Shown: positions 35,894 through 44,201 of the stretch, in pieces
Numbering within the stretch: position 1 is the first letter of the stretch
Layout of the letters: each line of letters starts with the position of its first letter
DNA from: Streptomyces sp. CB00455
Lineage (GTDB): Bacteria; Actinomycetota; Actinomycetes; Streptomycetales; Streptomycetaceae
Length of the DNA: 64,000 nt
Reading direction: 5' to 3'
Assembly (NCBI RefSeq): GCF_001905445.1
Contig: NZ_LIVQ01000002.1
Span: forward strand, 372,001-436,000
The notes under the pieces: model-generated
Database searches by the model: none
The model's input: the letters and a program-made list of their open reading frames with translations, nothing else
What the model was told of the DNA's origin: nothing
Made by a program: the position numbers and the translations under genes

Positions 35894-36301
35894 ATGGGAC
35901 CAGTGGAATTCATCGTCCTCGCCTTTCCGGAGGAGCAGCTGCGCGTCCCGGCGGTCGAGGCGGTGATGGGGCTGCGCAAGTCCGGGGTGGTCCGCCTGAT
36001 CGACGGACTCGTGGCGACCCGGACGGCGGCGGGGGACGTGCTGGCGGCGGAGTTCGACGAGTTCGTGGAGCTGCGGGGCCTGCTGACGGGGCGGGACGTG
36101 GCGCGGGTGATCGGGGCGGAGGACGTGCACGAGGCGGCGGGGCTGCTGGAGCGCGGGAACTGCGCACTGCTGCTGGTGGTCGAACACGTGTGGGCCGAGG
36201 ACGCGGCGATCGCCGTACGGGCGGCGGGCGGCCGGATCGCCGGCTCCGTCCGCATCCCGCCGGACCGCTTCCCGGCCGACCCCCGGGTGGGGGCGGCCTG
36301 A
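35894..36301 (+). CDS. DUF6325 family protein
   Basis: 135 aa soluble protein beginning MGPVEFIVLAFPEEQLRVPAVEAVMGLRKSGVVRLIDGLV; the GPVE(F/L)IVLAFP start and RxIDxxxV pattern match what I recall of DUF6325. The second half has a similar alternating pattern (LLLVVEHVWAEDAAIAVRAAGG). The ATG at 35894 is preceded by AGGAGCCGAGCCTC. Its TGA shares an A with the ATG of the next, SHOCT-type gene (TGATG), so they are coupled. Function unknown. Confidence 0.75.
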   Translation: MGPVEFIVLAFPEEQLRVPAVEAVMGLRKSGVVRLIDGLVATRTAAGDVLAAEFDEFVELRGLLTGRDVARVIGAEDVHEAAGLLERGNCALLLVVEHVWAEDAAIAVRAAGGRIAGSVRIPPDRFPADPRVGAA

Positions 36302-36852
36302 TGTTCATCCGACCGGTGGGCACGACGGTACGTCCGGCACAGCGGGCGGCAGGACAACCCCTGCTGCGGGGCCTGCTGGCCCGCGCGGCGGCCGCGGGGG
36401 CGGCCGAGGCCGGAGCCCCCGACGCCGGACCCGGCCCGGGCCCCCGCAGGCCGACCCCGGGGCCGTCGGGCACCCGGGAGGGGGGCGGCCCGGAGGGCGG
36501 GGATGAGCCGTGGGAGGAGCGGTGGGAGGAGCAGCGACAGGAGTCGCGGGAGGAACCGCCGGGTTGGGGTGCCCGGGAGGGCGGGGGCGGGGAGTCGGCG
36601 GCTCCGGAGGAGGCGTGGCCGCAGGGCGCTGCGGGGGCCGGGCGGGGGGAGCGCGAGGAGCGCGGGGAGCGCGGGGAGCGCGGGGAGCGGGGAGCGCAAG
36701 GAGAACCGCCCGCCGCCGGGACCCACCCGGTCGGCACGCCGCCGGCGGGCGGCCTGGCGGCGGAACTGACACAACTGGCGGCACTGGCCAAGGAGGGGCT
36801 CCTCACCCCGAAGGAATTCACAACGGCCAAGGCGAAGCTCCTCGGGGATTGA
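36301..36852 (+). CDS. SHOCT-domain protein with low-complexity middle
   Basis: 183 aa protein. The N-terminus (1-35) is hydrophobic/Arg-rich. The middle (about 40-145) is extremely rich in Gly, Glu, Arg and Pro, including a run of GERGERGERG units encoded by a 9-bp repeat near 36655-36690. The last 30 residues (LTQLAALAKEGLLTPKEFTTAKAKLLG) form a SHOCT domain, a short helical module thought to mediate oligomerisation. It is coupled to the DUF6325 gene upstream, a pairing seen in other Streptomyces. Confidence 0.7.
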   Translation: MFIRPVGTTVRPAQRAAGQPLLRGLLARAAAAGAAEAGAPDAGPGPGPRRPTPGPSGTREGGGPEGGDEPWEERWEEQRQESREEPPGWGAREGGGGESAAPEEAWPQGAAGAGRGEREERGERGERGERGAQGEPPAAGTHPVGTPPAGGLAAELTQLAALAKEGLLTPKEFTTAKAKLLGD

Positions 36853-36868
36853 GGGGGGTGGGGGGCGA

Positions 36869-37043
36869 GGGATGGGGTCGGGAGGTGGGGCGGGGGCTTC
36901 GGGGGACGGTGGCGATGGGGGGCGACGTCGGGAGGTGGGGCGGGGGCTTCGGGGGACGGTGGCGATGGGGGGCGACGTCGGGAGGTGGGGCGGGGTGCGG
37001 AGGCGGAAGCCAGACGGGCGGCGTCACCTCCCGACCCCATCCC
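36869..37043. repeat. 50-bp tandem duplication flanked by 19-bp inverted repeats
   Basis: Two identical 50-bp copies (36881-36930 and 36931-36980) plus a 15-bp partial third copy. They are enclosed by a perfect 19-bp inverted repeat: gggatggggtcgggaggtg at 36869-36887 and its exact complement at 37025-37043. It fills most of the 300-bp gap between the SHOCT gene and the NlpC/P60 gene. The left arm overlaps the first repeat copy. Confidence 0.9.
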
Positions 37044-37152
37044 CCACACCCCGCCCCCACCCCCCGATCGGGTGGCTCGCCGGGGCTGGCCGACACCGGT
37101 GGGGCATTTGTCATACCGGGCGTGGGAGCATCGGCCGCTCGGAGGTGATCCC

Positions 37153-38400
37153 ATGTCCCGTCGGCCGCTTCGTGCCGTCTGCCTCGCCGCTGTGCTCCTG
37201 GTCGCCGGACCGGTGCCCGCGCGCGCCGAACCGGTGCCCGCCGGGGAGCCCGTCGGGGTCCTGCTCACCCGGTTGCAGGGCCTCTACCAGAAGGCCGAGG
37301 AGGCCTCCGAGGCCTACAACGCCACCGAGGCGGCCCTGAAGGCCCGCCGGGCCGAGGAGCAGCGGCTCGGCGCCCGGCTCGGCAAGACCCGCAGCGCCCT
37401 GGGCTCCGAGAAGGCCCTCCTCGGGCGGCTGGCCCGGGAGCAGTACCAGGGCGCCCGGGGCCTCTTCCCGTACGCCCGGATGCTGCTCGCCGGTGACCCC
37501 CGGGCCGCCCTGGACCAGCGCCACCTGGCCGCCCGGGAGGGTGCCCGGCGGGCCGGCGTGGTGGAGCGGCTCACACGGGGCGAGCGGGAGGCCGGGGCCC
37601 TCGCCGCCCGTGCCCGCAAGGCGATGGAATCCCAGCGGTCCCTTGCCGCGCAGCAGAAGCGGTACAGGGAGCAGGTCGCGGTCCAGCTCAAGGAGGTCGA
37701 GCGGATGCTCGCCTCGCTGACCCCCCGGCAGCTCACGCAGCTCGGCGCCCGGGAGGCCGAGGACACGGCCGTGGCGCAGCGCCGGCTGGTCGACTCCGGC
37801 CGGCTCCCCGCCCGTACCGGTACGCCCACGGCGGCCGGCGGGGCGGCCCTCACCTACGCGGCGGCCCAGATCGGCAAGCCGTACGTGTGGGGTGCGGAGG
37901 GTCCGGGGTCCTTCGACTGCTCCGGGCTGACTTCGCAGGCCTGGGCGCACGCCGGGCGCGCCATTCCGCGGACCAGCCAGGAGCAGTGGGCGAGGCTGCC
38001 CAAGGTGCCGCTGGACCGGCTGCGGCCGGGGGACCTGGTGGTCTACTTCCCCAAGGCCACGCACGTCGGCCTGTACATCGGCGGCGGGAAGGTGATCCAG
38101 GCGCCGCGCCCCGGCGCGAAGGTCAAGGTCTCGCCGATCGCGGCGAACCCGCTGCTCGGGGCGGTGCGCCCGGATCCCGACGCGGCCCCGCTCGCCGCGT
38201 TCACCCCGCCGCGGCTGCCCGAGGCGGCCGCGGCGGGGGACGATGCGGCGGATGATGCGGGCTACTCCTCCGAGGACGCCCCGGCGGACGGTGCCGCGGC
38301 GCCGGAGCCCGCGGCCGCGTCCGCAGCCGCGTCGGCGGCAGAACCGGCGGACGGTGCCGCCGTGGCGCCCGCGAGCGTCGCCGTGACGTCCGCGAGGTAG
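37153..38400 (+). CDS. Secreted NlpC/P60 (C40) peptidoglycan endopeptidase
   Basis: 415 aa exported cell-wall hydrolase. A signal peptide (1-25, cleaved after ARA) is followed by a long coiled-coil (about 35-200) rich in Ala, Arg and Glu and an NlpC/P60 domain (about 230-345). The catalytic Cys256 is in FDCSGLT and His304 is in THVGLYIG. The tail after 345 is low-complexity Ala/Pro/Asp. The ATG at 37153 follows GGAGGTGATCCC, an excellent ribosome site. The last 139 bp overlap the 3' end of the StyA-like gene on the opposite strand. Confidence 0.9.
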   Translation: MSRRPLRAVCLAAVLLVAGPVPARAEPVPAGEPVGVLLTRLQGLYQKAEEASEAYNATEAALKARRAEEQRLGARLGKTRSALGSEKALLGRLAREQYQGARGLFPYARMLLAGDPRAALDQRHLAAREGARRAGVVERLTRGEREAGALAARARKAMESQRSLAAQQKRYREQVAVQLKEVERMLASLTPRQLTQLGAREAEDTAVAQRRLVDSGRLPARTGTPTAAGGAALTYAAAQIGKPYVWGAEGPGSFDCSGLTSQAWAHAGRAIPRTSQEQWARLPKVPLDRLRPGDLVVYFPKATHVGLYIGGGKVIQAPRPGAKVKVSPIAANPLLGAVRPDPDAAPLAAFTPPRLPEAAAAGDDAADDAGYSSEDAPADGAAAPEPAAASAAASAAEPADGAAVAPASVAVTSAR

Positions 38401-39611
38401 TCCGCGGCGTCCTCGGGGTCGTAGAAGTACGCCTCGAAGTCAGCCGGGTTGTCGAAGCCGTTGGCGAACCGGTTCGCCACCGGCTGGAGCTGCCCGGCCG
38501 CGCCGATCAGGTTGAGCACGTGCTCCGGCGGGACGCCCAGCATCGCGTTCGACCACTGGGTCACCGGCTTACCGGTGGTGAACCAGTACTTCTCGAAGGT
38601 CGCGTTCATCCACGCCTCGTCGAACGGCTTGTCGCCGTGCATGAGGATCGAGGAGAGGTAGGAGGCCGCGCACTTGGCGGCCGAGTTCGAGCCCTGCCCC
38701 GTGATCGGGTCGTTCGCGACGACCACGTCGGCGACGCCGAGGACGAGGCCCCCGCCCGGGAGGCGGCCGACCGGGTTGCGGACCACCGGCGCGTAGCGGC
38801 CGGCGAGCGTGCCGCCGGCGTCCGTCAGCTCCACCTTCGTGGCGCGCGCGTACTCCCACGGCGTGAACCGCTCCATGAGCCCCAGTGTCAGCGCCAGGTG
38901 CTCCGCCGGGCCCTTGACGCCGTTGAAGACGTCGACGGGCCCGCCCGGGACGCCCTCCCAGAACAGGATGTCCGCCCGTCCCGTGGTGGTGAGGGTCGGC
39001 ATGACGAACAGTTCGCCGACGCCGGGGACCAGGTTGCAGCGGACGGCCTCGGTCTCGGGGTGCTCCGGTCGCGGGCCGAGCCCGTGCACGTAGCTGACGG
39101 CGAGCGCGCGCTGGGGGGTGTCGTACGGGGAGCGGGCCGCGTTCCGGCCGAACATCGAGACCAGCTCGCCCTTGCCGGCGGCGACCAGCACCAGGTCGTA
39201 CGTACGGGAGAAGTAGTCGAGGTCGGCGACAGAGGCGCCGTGGATGACCAGCTGTCCCCCGCGCTGCGCGAAGGTGTCGAGCCAGCCGGCCATCTTCACG
39301 CGCTGGTCGACGGACTGCGCGTGGCCCTTGAGGCGTCCGAGCCAGTCCACGGCCCGGCTCCCGTCGGGAGCGGCCACCGAGACGCCGACGCCCTCGATCG
39401 CGGGGGCCTGGGGCTCCCAGAAGTTGATCTGGAGGTCCCGCTCGTGCTGGAGGGCCGTGTCGAACATGCACTGCGTGGACATCACCCGTCCGGTGCGGAT
39501 CTCGTCCGCGGTCCGGTTGGACATGAGCGTGACCTCGTACCCCTTCGCCTGGAGTCCGAGGGCGAGCTGGAGACCGGACTGGCCGGCTCCTACGACGAGT
39601 ATCTTGCGCAT
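38262..39611 (-). CDS. StyA-like FAD-dependent monooxygenase at the end of a conservon operon
   Basis: 449 aa flavoprotein of the styrene-monooxygenase (StyA/indole epoxidase) type. The N-terminal dinucleotide-binding motif is ILVVGAGQSGLQLALGL (4-20), followed by RTGRVMSTQ and the RVKMAGWLDTF segment typical of the group. The C-terminal 35 residues are Ala/Ser low-complexity and are encoded opposite the tail of the NlpC/P60 gene. Such enzymes need reduced flavin from a separate reductase (StyB), which is not seen nearby. The ATG at 39611 lies 1 base after the cvnD stop, so it is the fifth gene of the cvnABCD operon. Confidence 0.8.
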   Translation of the reverse strand: MRKILVVGAGQSGLQLALGLQAKGYEVTLMSNRTADEIRTGRVMSTQCMFDTALQHERDLQINFWEPQAPAIEGVGVSVAAPDGSRAVDWLGRLKGHAQSVDQRVKMAGWLDTFAQRGGQLVIHGASVADLDYFSRTYDLVLVAAGKGELVSMFGRNAARSPYDTPQRALAVSYVHGLGPRPEHPETEAVRCNLVPGVGELFVMPTLTTTGRADILFWEGVPGGPVDVFNGVKGPAEHLALTLGLMERFTPWEYARATKVELTDAGGTLAGRYAPVVRNPVGRLPGGGLVLGVADVVVANDPITGQGSNSAAKCAASYLSSILMHGDKPFDEAWMNATFEKYWFTTGKPVTQWSNAMLGVPPEHVLNLIGAAGQLQPVANRFANGFDNPADFEAYFYDPEDAADYLADVTATLAGATAAPSAGSAADAAADAAAGSGAAAPSAGASSEE

Positions 39612-39612
39612 C

Positions 39613-40251
39613 TCACGTTCTCGATTCGGTCTGTTCGGGGGTGTTGTCGAGGGCGTGGCCCACCAGGGTCAGCAGGGATTCGACGACGGTGGCGCGGCGC
39701 CGCGCGTCCATGATGACGACGGGGACGTCCGGCGGGACGGTGAGCGCCTCGCGCACGTCCTCGGGCTCGTACGACTGCGATCCGTCGAAGTGGTTGACGG
39801 CGACGGCGTACGGCAGCCCGCAGCTCTCGAAGTAGTCCAGGGCGGGGAAGCAGTCGCGCAGCCGGCGGGTGTCGGCCAGGACGATGCCGCCGATGGCGCC
39901 GCGCACCAGGTCGTCCCACATGAACCAGAACCGCTCCTGGCCCGGGGTCCCGTACACGTAGAGGACGAGGTCGTCGTCGAGGGTGACGCGGCCGAAGTCC
40001 ATGGCGACGGTGGTGGTGTGCTTGTCCGGGGTGCCGCTCAGGTCGTCGGTCGCGGCGGCGGCCTCGGTCATCACCGCCTCGGTGCGCAGCGGGGCGATCT
40101 CGGAGACGGAGGAGACGAAGGTGGTCTTGCCGACGCCGAATCCGCCCGCGACCAGCACCTTGACGGCGACGGGTGCGCGGGATCGGTCGTACTGCCAGGG
40201 CTGGACGTCCTCGTCCTGCGTGACGGGGCTGTCAAAGACGGCGGAGACCAC
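39613..40251 (-). CDS. cvnD: Conservon GTPase CvnD
   Basis: 212 aa small Ras-like/MglA-like P-loop protein. The Walker A is GGFGVGKTTF (36-45). The switch region carries YGTPGQERFWFMWDDL and the base-contact motif is VAVNHFDG. In conservons it works as a molecular switch with the CvnB roadblock protein and the CvnA kinase. The start GTG at 40251 overlaps the end of cvnC by 20 bp, which is usual for DUF742/GTPase pairs. Confidence 0.92.
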   Translation of the reverse strand: MVSAVFDSPVTQDEDVQPWQYDRSRAPVAVKVLVAGGFGVGKTTFVSSVSEIAPLRTEAVMTEAAAATDDLSGTPDKHTTTVAMDFGRVTLDDDLVLYVYGTPGQERFWFMWDDLVRGAIGGIVLADTRRLRDCFPALDYFESCGLPYAVAVNHFDGSQSYEPEDVREALTVPPDVPVVIMDARRRATVVESLLTLVGHALDNTPEQTESRT

Positions 40252-40621
40252 TGAGCACCCTTTCGAGCAGCGCGCGTTCGGGCCGGCCGGCGCCGTGGCC
40301 CGTGCCGTAGACGCGGATCCTTCCCTGGTCGGCGAGGTCGCTGACGAGGACGCGGACCACTCCGAGGGGCAGCTTCAGCAGCGCGGCGATCTCGGCGATC
40401 GTGCGCATGCGGCGGCAGACCTCGACGATGGCGGGCATCTCGGGCATGCGGTCCGGCTTCTGCGGCTGCGAGGCCTTGGTGTCCAGGGCGGCGACGAAGG
40501 TCTCCACGAGCAGGACCTGCGTGAAGCGGGTGCGGCCGCCCGTGAGGGAGTACGGGCGGACGCGGGCGGGACGGCGGTCGGCGCCGCGTATCGGCAGCCG
40601 TTCGGAGGCCGGACTCCTCAC
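40232..40621 (-). CDS. cvnC: Conservon DUF742 protein CvnC
   Basis: 129 aa DUF742 protein with a winged-helix-like core. Characteristic stretches are RVRPYSLTGGRT, IVEVCRRMRTIAEIAALLKLPLGVVRVLVSDLADQGRIRVY and the C-terminal ERVLSGLRRL. The GTG start at 40621 overlaps the cvnB stop (GTGA). Confidence 0.92.
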   Translation of the reverse strand: MRSPASERLPIRGADRRPARVRPYSLTGGRTRFTQVLLVETFVAALDTKASQPQKPDRMPEMPAIVEVCRRMRTIAEIAALLKLPLGVVRVLVSDLADQGRIRVYGTGHGAGRPERALLERVLSGLRRL

Positions 40622-41112
40622 GGGGTGTTCTCCATCGACTGGCGCAGCTCACTGCGGACTTCGGGGGTCAGGACGTGGCCGGCGCGGCCGACGAACAGGG
40701 CCATGTGGTAGGCGACGACGCTCATGTCGCAGTCGGGGGTGGCGTGCACGCCCAGCAGGGAGCCGTCGCTGATGGCCATGACGAAGACGGAGCCGTGCTC
40801 CATCGCCACCATGGTCTGTTTGACGGAGCCGCCGTCCATGAGGGCGGCGGCGCCGGTGGTGAGGCTGCCGAGGCCGGAGACGATGGTGGCCAGGTCGGCC
40901 GACGCACCCCGGGGGCCCTTGGACCGGGAGTCCTGCCGTGGTTGCGCCGCCGCGGTGCCGGGGCCGCCGGGGTCGGAGGACAGGAGCAGGAGCCCGTCCG
41001 AGGAGACGACGGCGACGGAGTTGACGCCGGGCACCTCCTCGACGAGGTCGGTCAGCAGCCACTGCAGGTTGCGGGCCTGGGTGCTCAGTCCGTACGTACT
41101 GGGCGCGGTCAT
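40618..41112 (-). CDS. cvnB: Conservon roadblock/LC7 protein CvnB
   Basis: 164 aa roadblock/LC7-domain protein, the putative GTPase-activating or docking partner of CvnD. It contains LQWLLTDLVEEVPGVNSVAVVSSDGLLL (18-45) and the C-terminal SVFVMAISDGSLLGV strand. An insertion of about 25 residues (about 50-72) rich in Gly, Gln and Arg lies between. The ATG at 41112 overlaps the cvnA stop by 4 bases (ATGA). Confidence 0.93.
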   Translation of the reverse strand: MTAPSTYGLSTQARNLQWLLTDLVEEVPGVNSVAVVSSDGLLLLSSDPGGPGTAAAQPRQDSRSKGPRGASADLATIVSGLGSLTTGAAALMDGGSVKQTMVAMEHGSVFVMAISDGSLLGVHATPDCDMSVVAYHMALFVGRAGHVLTPEVRSELRQSMENTP

Positions 41113-44100
41113 GTGCGTGCCTCCTGTGCGGTGTCCCCCTGGTCGGTCTGGCCCTGCCCCCGGTCCTGGTCCTGCGCGAGCTCGGCGGCGACGACGCGCC
41201 GCCCGTCCTGGGCGCCCTGGTAGAACCCGCCGAGCCGGCGGCGCAGTTCGTCGGCGTCGACCCGGCGCGGGGGTTCGGGCCGCGCCTCGTCCGCGCGGCC
41301 GGCCGCGACGGACCGCGGGGTCCGCTTGGGCAGGCCCTTGTCGGTGACGGTCTCGGCGGGGGCTTCGGCGGAATCGACGGGGTGGCTGCGCCGGCGTGGC
41401 AGCCGGTCGTCCCCGGGGGTGGCACGTACGTGCGGATCCGGCCGGGGCACGTCTTCGTGCACGTCGGCCCCGGGCGCGGCATCCGGCGCCGCGGGCGGGT
41501 CCGCCGGGCCGGGGTCGGGGACCGCGGATCCGGCCGGTGCCGCGTCGGGGACGACCCGCGCGAGGAGCTGCTCCTCGGGGGCGTCCCCGGCCGGGGCCTG
41601 TGCGGCCGGTGCCTGTGCCGGGACGGTGAAGACCTGCTCGGCGGGCGGCAGCGGGCCCTCCGCCGGGCCGGGGCGGGCCTGCGGCCCGGGCGCTGCGAAG
41701 ACCTCGGGGCCGGGGTCGGGGACGACCCGGGCCAGGAGTTCCTCGGCGGCGTGGGGCTCGGCGGCGTGGGGCTCGGCGGCGTGGGGCTCGGCGGCGTGGG
41801 GCTCGGCGGCGTGGGGCTCGGCCGCGGCCTCCGGCCCGCCGGCGGCGCCGGGCCCGTCCGGGTCCGCCGGGGCCGGGTCGAGGCCGTCCGCGCCCTGCCC
41901 GAAGGCCGGGGCCTCATCGAAGGCCGGGGCCGTGTCGAAGGCCGGGGCCTCGGCCTCGGCATCCGCCGGGGCCGAGGGGCCGACGGCCGGGGAGGCGGGG
42001 CCGGCTTCGGTTTCCGGCGCGGTCGCGGGAGTGCCGGGGGCCGCCGGAGCGGCGCTCTCGTGGGCCGTCGCGGCAGCCGCGCCGCGCATCCGCTCCGGGA
42101 GGCTGTTCTCGTTCGCCTCCGCGACCACACCCGGCAGCCGCAGCGCCGACGCCCCCGGCGTGGCCAGGCTGTGCACCGGCGAGGCGGACGGAGTGGTGGG
42201 CAGCAGGGCGGCCGGTACGACCACCAGGGCTTCGGTGCCGCCGTGCTGCGGGGCGCGCAGCTCCGCGGTGACCCCGTGCCGTGCCGCGAGGCGCCCGGCC
42301 ACGTACAGACCGAGGCCCAGGCCGTGCTCCGACTCGGGTTCCTCGTCGTAGGCCTCGGGCGTGGACAGGCGTGCGTTGAGCGATTCGAGCCGGTCCCCGG
42401 TGATCCCGATGCCCTCGTCGACGACGGAGAGCACCACGTCCCCGGTGTCCAGGGGCCACCCGGACACCTTGACCCTGGCCTCGGGCGGGGAGAAGGTCGT
42501 CGCGTTCTCCAGCAGTTCGGCCAGGACGTGCGAGATGTCGTCTGCCGCGTGCCCCGCGACCTGCATGTACGAGGGCAGAGCCGCGAGGTCGACGCGCTCG
42601 TAGCGCTCGATCTCGCTGACGGCGGCCCGCATCACGTCGACCATCGGCACCGGCAGACCGTGCCCGTGTCCGTGCTCCTGTCCGGCCAGGACCAGCAGGT
42701 TCTCGTTGTGGCGGCGCATCACCGTCGCCAGGTGGTCCAGCTTGAAGAGGGTCGCCAGCCGGTCGGGGTCCTGCTCCTTGGACTCCAGTTCCTCGATGAC
42801 GGCGAGTTGGCGCTCCACCAGGCCCAGGGTCCGCAGCGACAGCGAGACGGAGGTCGTCGACATGACGCGGCGGTGCTCTTCGAGCCCGGACCGCAGCTTG
42901 GTGAGCTCCTCCTCCAGCACCTCGCGGCTGGAGCTCAGGGCTTCGTTGCGGCCGATGATGCGGCGCCGGTCGGCGTCGAGCCCGGCGATGCGGGTGTGCA
43001 GGGAGACGGTCTGGTCGCGCACCGCGTTCAGGTGGCGCACGACCTCGGCGAACTCGTCGTTGCGGCCGGTGAAGCGGACGGGCTCCACCGATCCCTCCGG
43101 CGTGGCCAGCCGCTCCGCGCCGCGGCGCAGTACGGACAGCGGCCGGGTCAGCGAGCGCGCCACGGCGGTGGAGGCGCCGACGGCGACCAGGAAGAGCAGT
43201 CCCAGCAGGGCGACCAGGGTTTCGAGTCGGGTCACGTCGTCGTCGCGCAGGGCTGCGAGCGCGGAGGCGCGCTCGCCGGCCAGGCTGGATTCGACGGACC
43301 GCATCCGGTCGATGCGCGCGGTGAGCGCGGAGCCCACGGCGGCGCCGTCGGTGGCCTTGCGGTCGGCCGCCGTCAGGGTCGGGCGCTCGGTGAGCCGCTT
43401 GAGGTAGTCGTCGGCCGCCTTGACCTCGGGGCCGGTGACGGTGGCGGCGAGGGTCTGGCGCACGTCAGGCCGCGCGGCCCGGGCGAAGTCGTCCAGGGCG
43501 CCCTGCTCCCGGACCCGGGAGCGCTGGGCGGCGGTGCTGAGCTCGTCCGCGACGGCCGAGTTGGGGAGCTGCTCGCCGCGGGGGACGGCCAGTGCGGCGA
43601 GCAGCAGTCCGCGGGTGGCCGAGGCCTGTTCCACGGCCTGGCCCAGCGGGGCCATGGGGCGGGTGGTGGCGAGGGCCGCCCCGGCGCGGGGCGGGGTCAG
43701 CTCGGCCAGCCGGTCGCCGGGGGCGAGCAGTTCGGCGATGACTCCGGCGTAGGCCTGGTGTGCGGCGAGGGCGCTGTCCTTGCCGTCGACGGCTTCGGTG
43801 CGGACCGCCTCGATGCGGCCGAGGGCGCGGGCGGTCTCCTCGTCGGCGTCGGCCCGTACCTCGGCGAGCTGCCGGTCGGTGCGGGCGGCGCGCTCCTGGA
43901 CGGGGCCCTTGGCGCCGCCGGGGCGGCCCTTGGCGGCGTATTCGACGACGGCGTCGCGTTCGTCGCCGAGCAGGTGCGCGAGGGTGAGGGTCTGCCGGGT
44001 CTGGTCCGCGAGGGTGACCAGGCGTTGGGAGTCGTTGAGGTCCGTCGTGGCGGAGAGGACGGCGGGTGCGCCGGCCGCGAGGACGGTGAGGCCGGCGACG

Positions 44101-44201
44101 GCCACGCCTACGACCAGCCTGCGGCGCACGCGGACGCGGCGTCCTGCGGGGGCCGGGCCGTCGGTGGCGGTGCCGTTCTTCCGAGACCGCTTCTTCTGCA
44201 C
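41109..44201 (-). CDS. cvnA: Conservon sensor histidine-kinase-like protein CvnA
   Basis: 1030 aa membrane sensor. Membrane helix 1 lies at about 28-50, an extracytoplasmic nitrate-sensor-like domain to about 325, and helix 2 at about 328-350, followed by HAMP. An HATPase module has the N-box AELLENATTFSPPEA, the G1 DEGIGITG and GLGLGLYVAGRLAA. The phosphorylation-type helix has RRHNENLLVLAG. From about 690 a long disordered Ala/Pro/Glu tail with short repeats is seen. The start was placed at GTG 44201 (VQKKRSRKNG) because the upstream TTG at 44213 leaves little room for the ribosome site. CvnA heads the operon cvnA-B-C-D-styA-like. Confidence 0.9.
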   Translation of the reverse strand: MQKKRSRKNGTATDGPAPAGRRVRVRRRLVVGVAVAGLTVLAAGAPAVLSATTDLNDSQRLVTLADQTRQTLTLAHLLGDERDAVVEYAAKGRPGGAKGPVQERAARTDRQLAEVRADADEETARALGRIEAVRTEAVDGKDSALAAHQAYAGVIAELLAPGDRLAELTPPRAGAALATTRPMAPLGQAVEQASATRGLLLAALAVPRGEQLPNSAVADELSTAAQRSRVREQGALDDFARAARPDVRQTLAATVTGPEVKAADDYLKRLTERPTLTAADRKATDGAAVGSALTARIDRMRSVESSLAGERASALAALRDDDVTRLETLVALLGLLFLVAVGASTAVARSLTRPLSVLRRGAERLATPEGSVEPVRFTGRNDEFAEVVRHLNAVRDQTVSLHTRIAGLDADRRRIIGRNEALSSSREVLEEELTKLRSGLEEHRRVMSTTSVSLSLRTLGLVERQLAVIEELESKEQDPDRLATLFKLDHLATVMRRHNENLLVLAGQEHGHGHGLPVPMVDVMRAAVSEIERYERVDLAALPSYMQVAGHAADDISHVLAELLENATTFSPPEARVKVSGWPLDTGDVVLSVVDEGIGITGDRLESLNARLSTPEAYDEEPESEHGLGLGLYVAGRLAARHGVTAELRAPQHGGTEALVVVPAALLPTTPSASPVHSLATPGASALRLPGVVAEANENSLPERMRGAAAATAHESAAPAAPGTPATAPETEAGPASPAVGPSAPADAEAEAPAFDTAPAFDEAPAFGQGADGLDPAPADPDGPGAAGGPEAAAEPHAAEPHAAEPHAAEPHAAEPHAAEELLARVVPDPGPEVFAAPGPQARPGPAEGPLPPAEQVFTVPAQAPAAQAPAGDAPEEQLLARVVPDAAPAGSAVPDPGPADPPAAPDAAPGADVHEDVPRPDPHVRATPGDDRLPRRRSHPVDSAEAPAETVTDKGLPKRTPRSVAAGRADEARPEPPRRVDADELRRRLGGFYQGAQDGRRVVAAELAQDQDRGQGQTDQGDTAQEART
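41746..41820 (-). repeat. Five 15-bp repeats encoding PHAAE units in cvnA
   Basis: Five perfect tandem copies of gcggcgtggggctcg (15 bp). In frame on the minus strand they encode five AAEPH pentapeptides in the C-terminal disordered tail of CvnA. Perfect identity of the copies points to recent slippage expansion. Confidence 0.95.

Noticed and set aside
36985..37152. Upstream extension of the NlpC/P60 gene
   Set aside because: The signal peptide starts at 37153 directly after an excellent ribosome site; the extension comprises repeat DNA.
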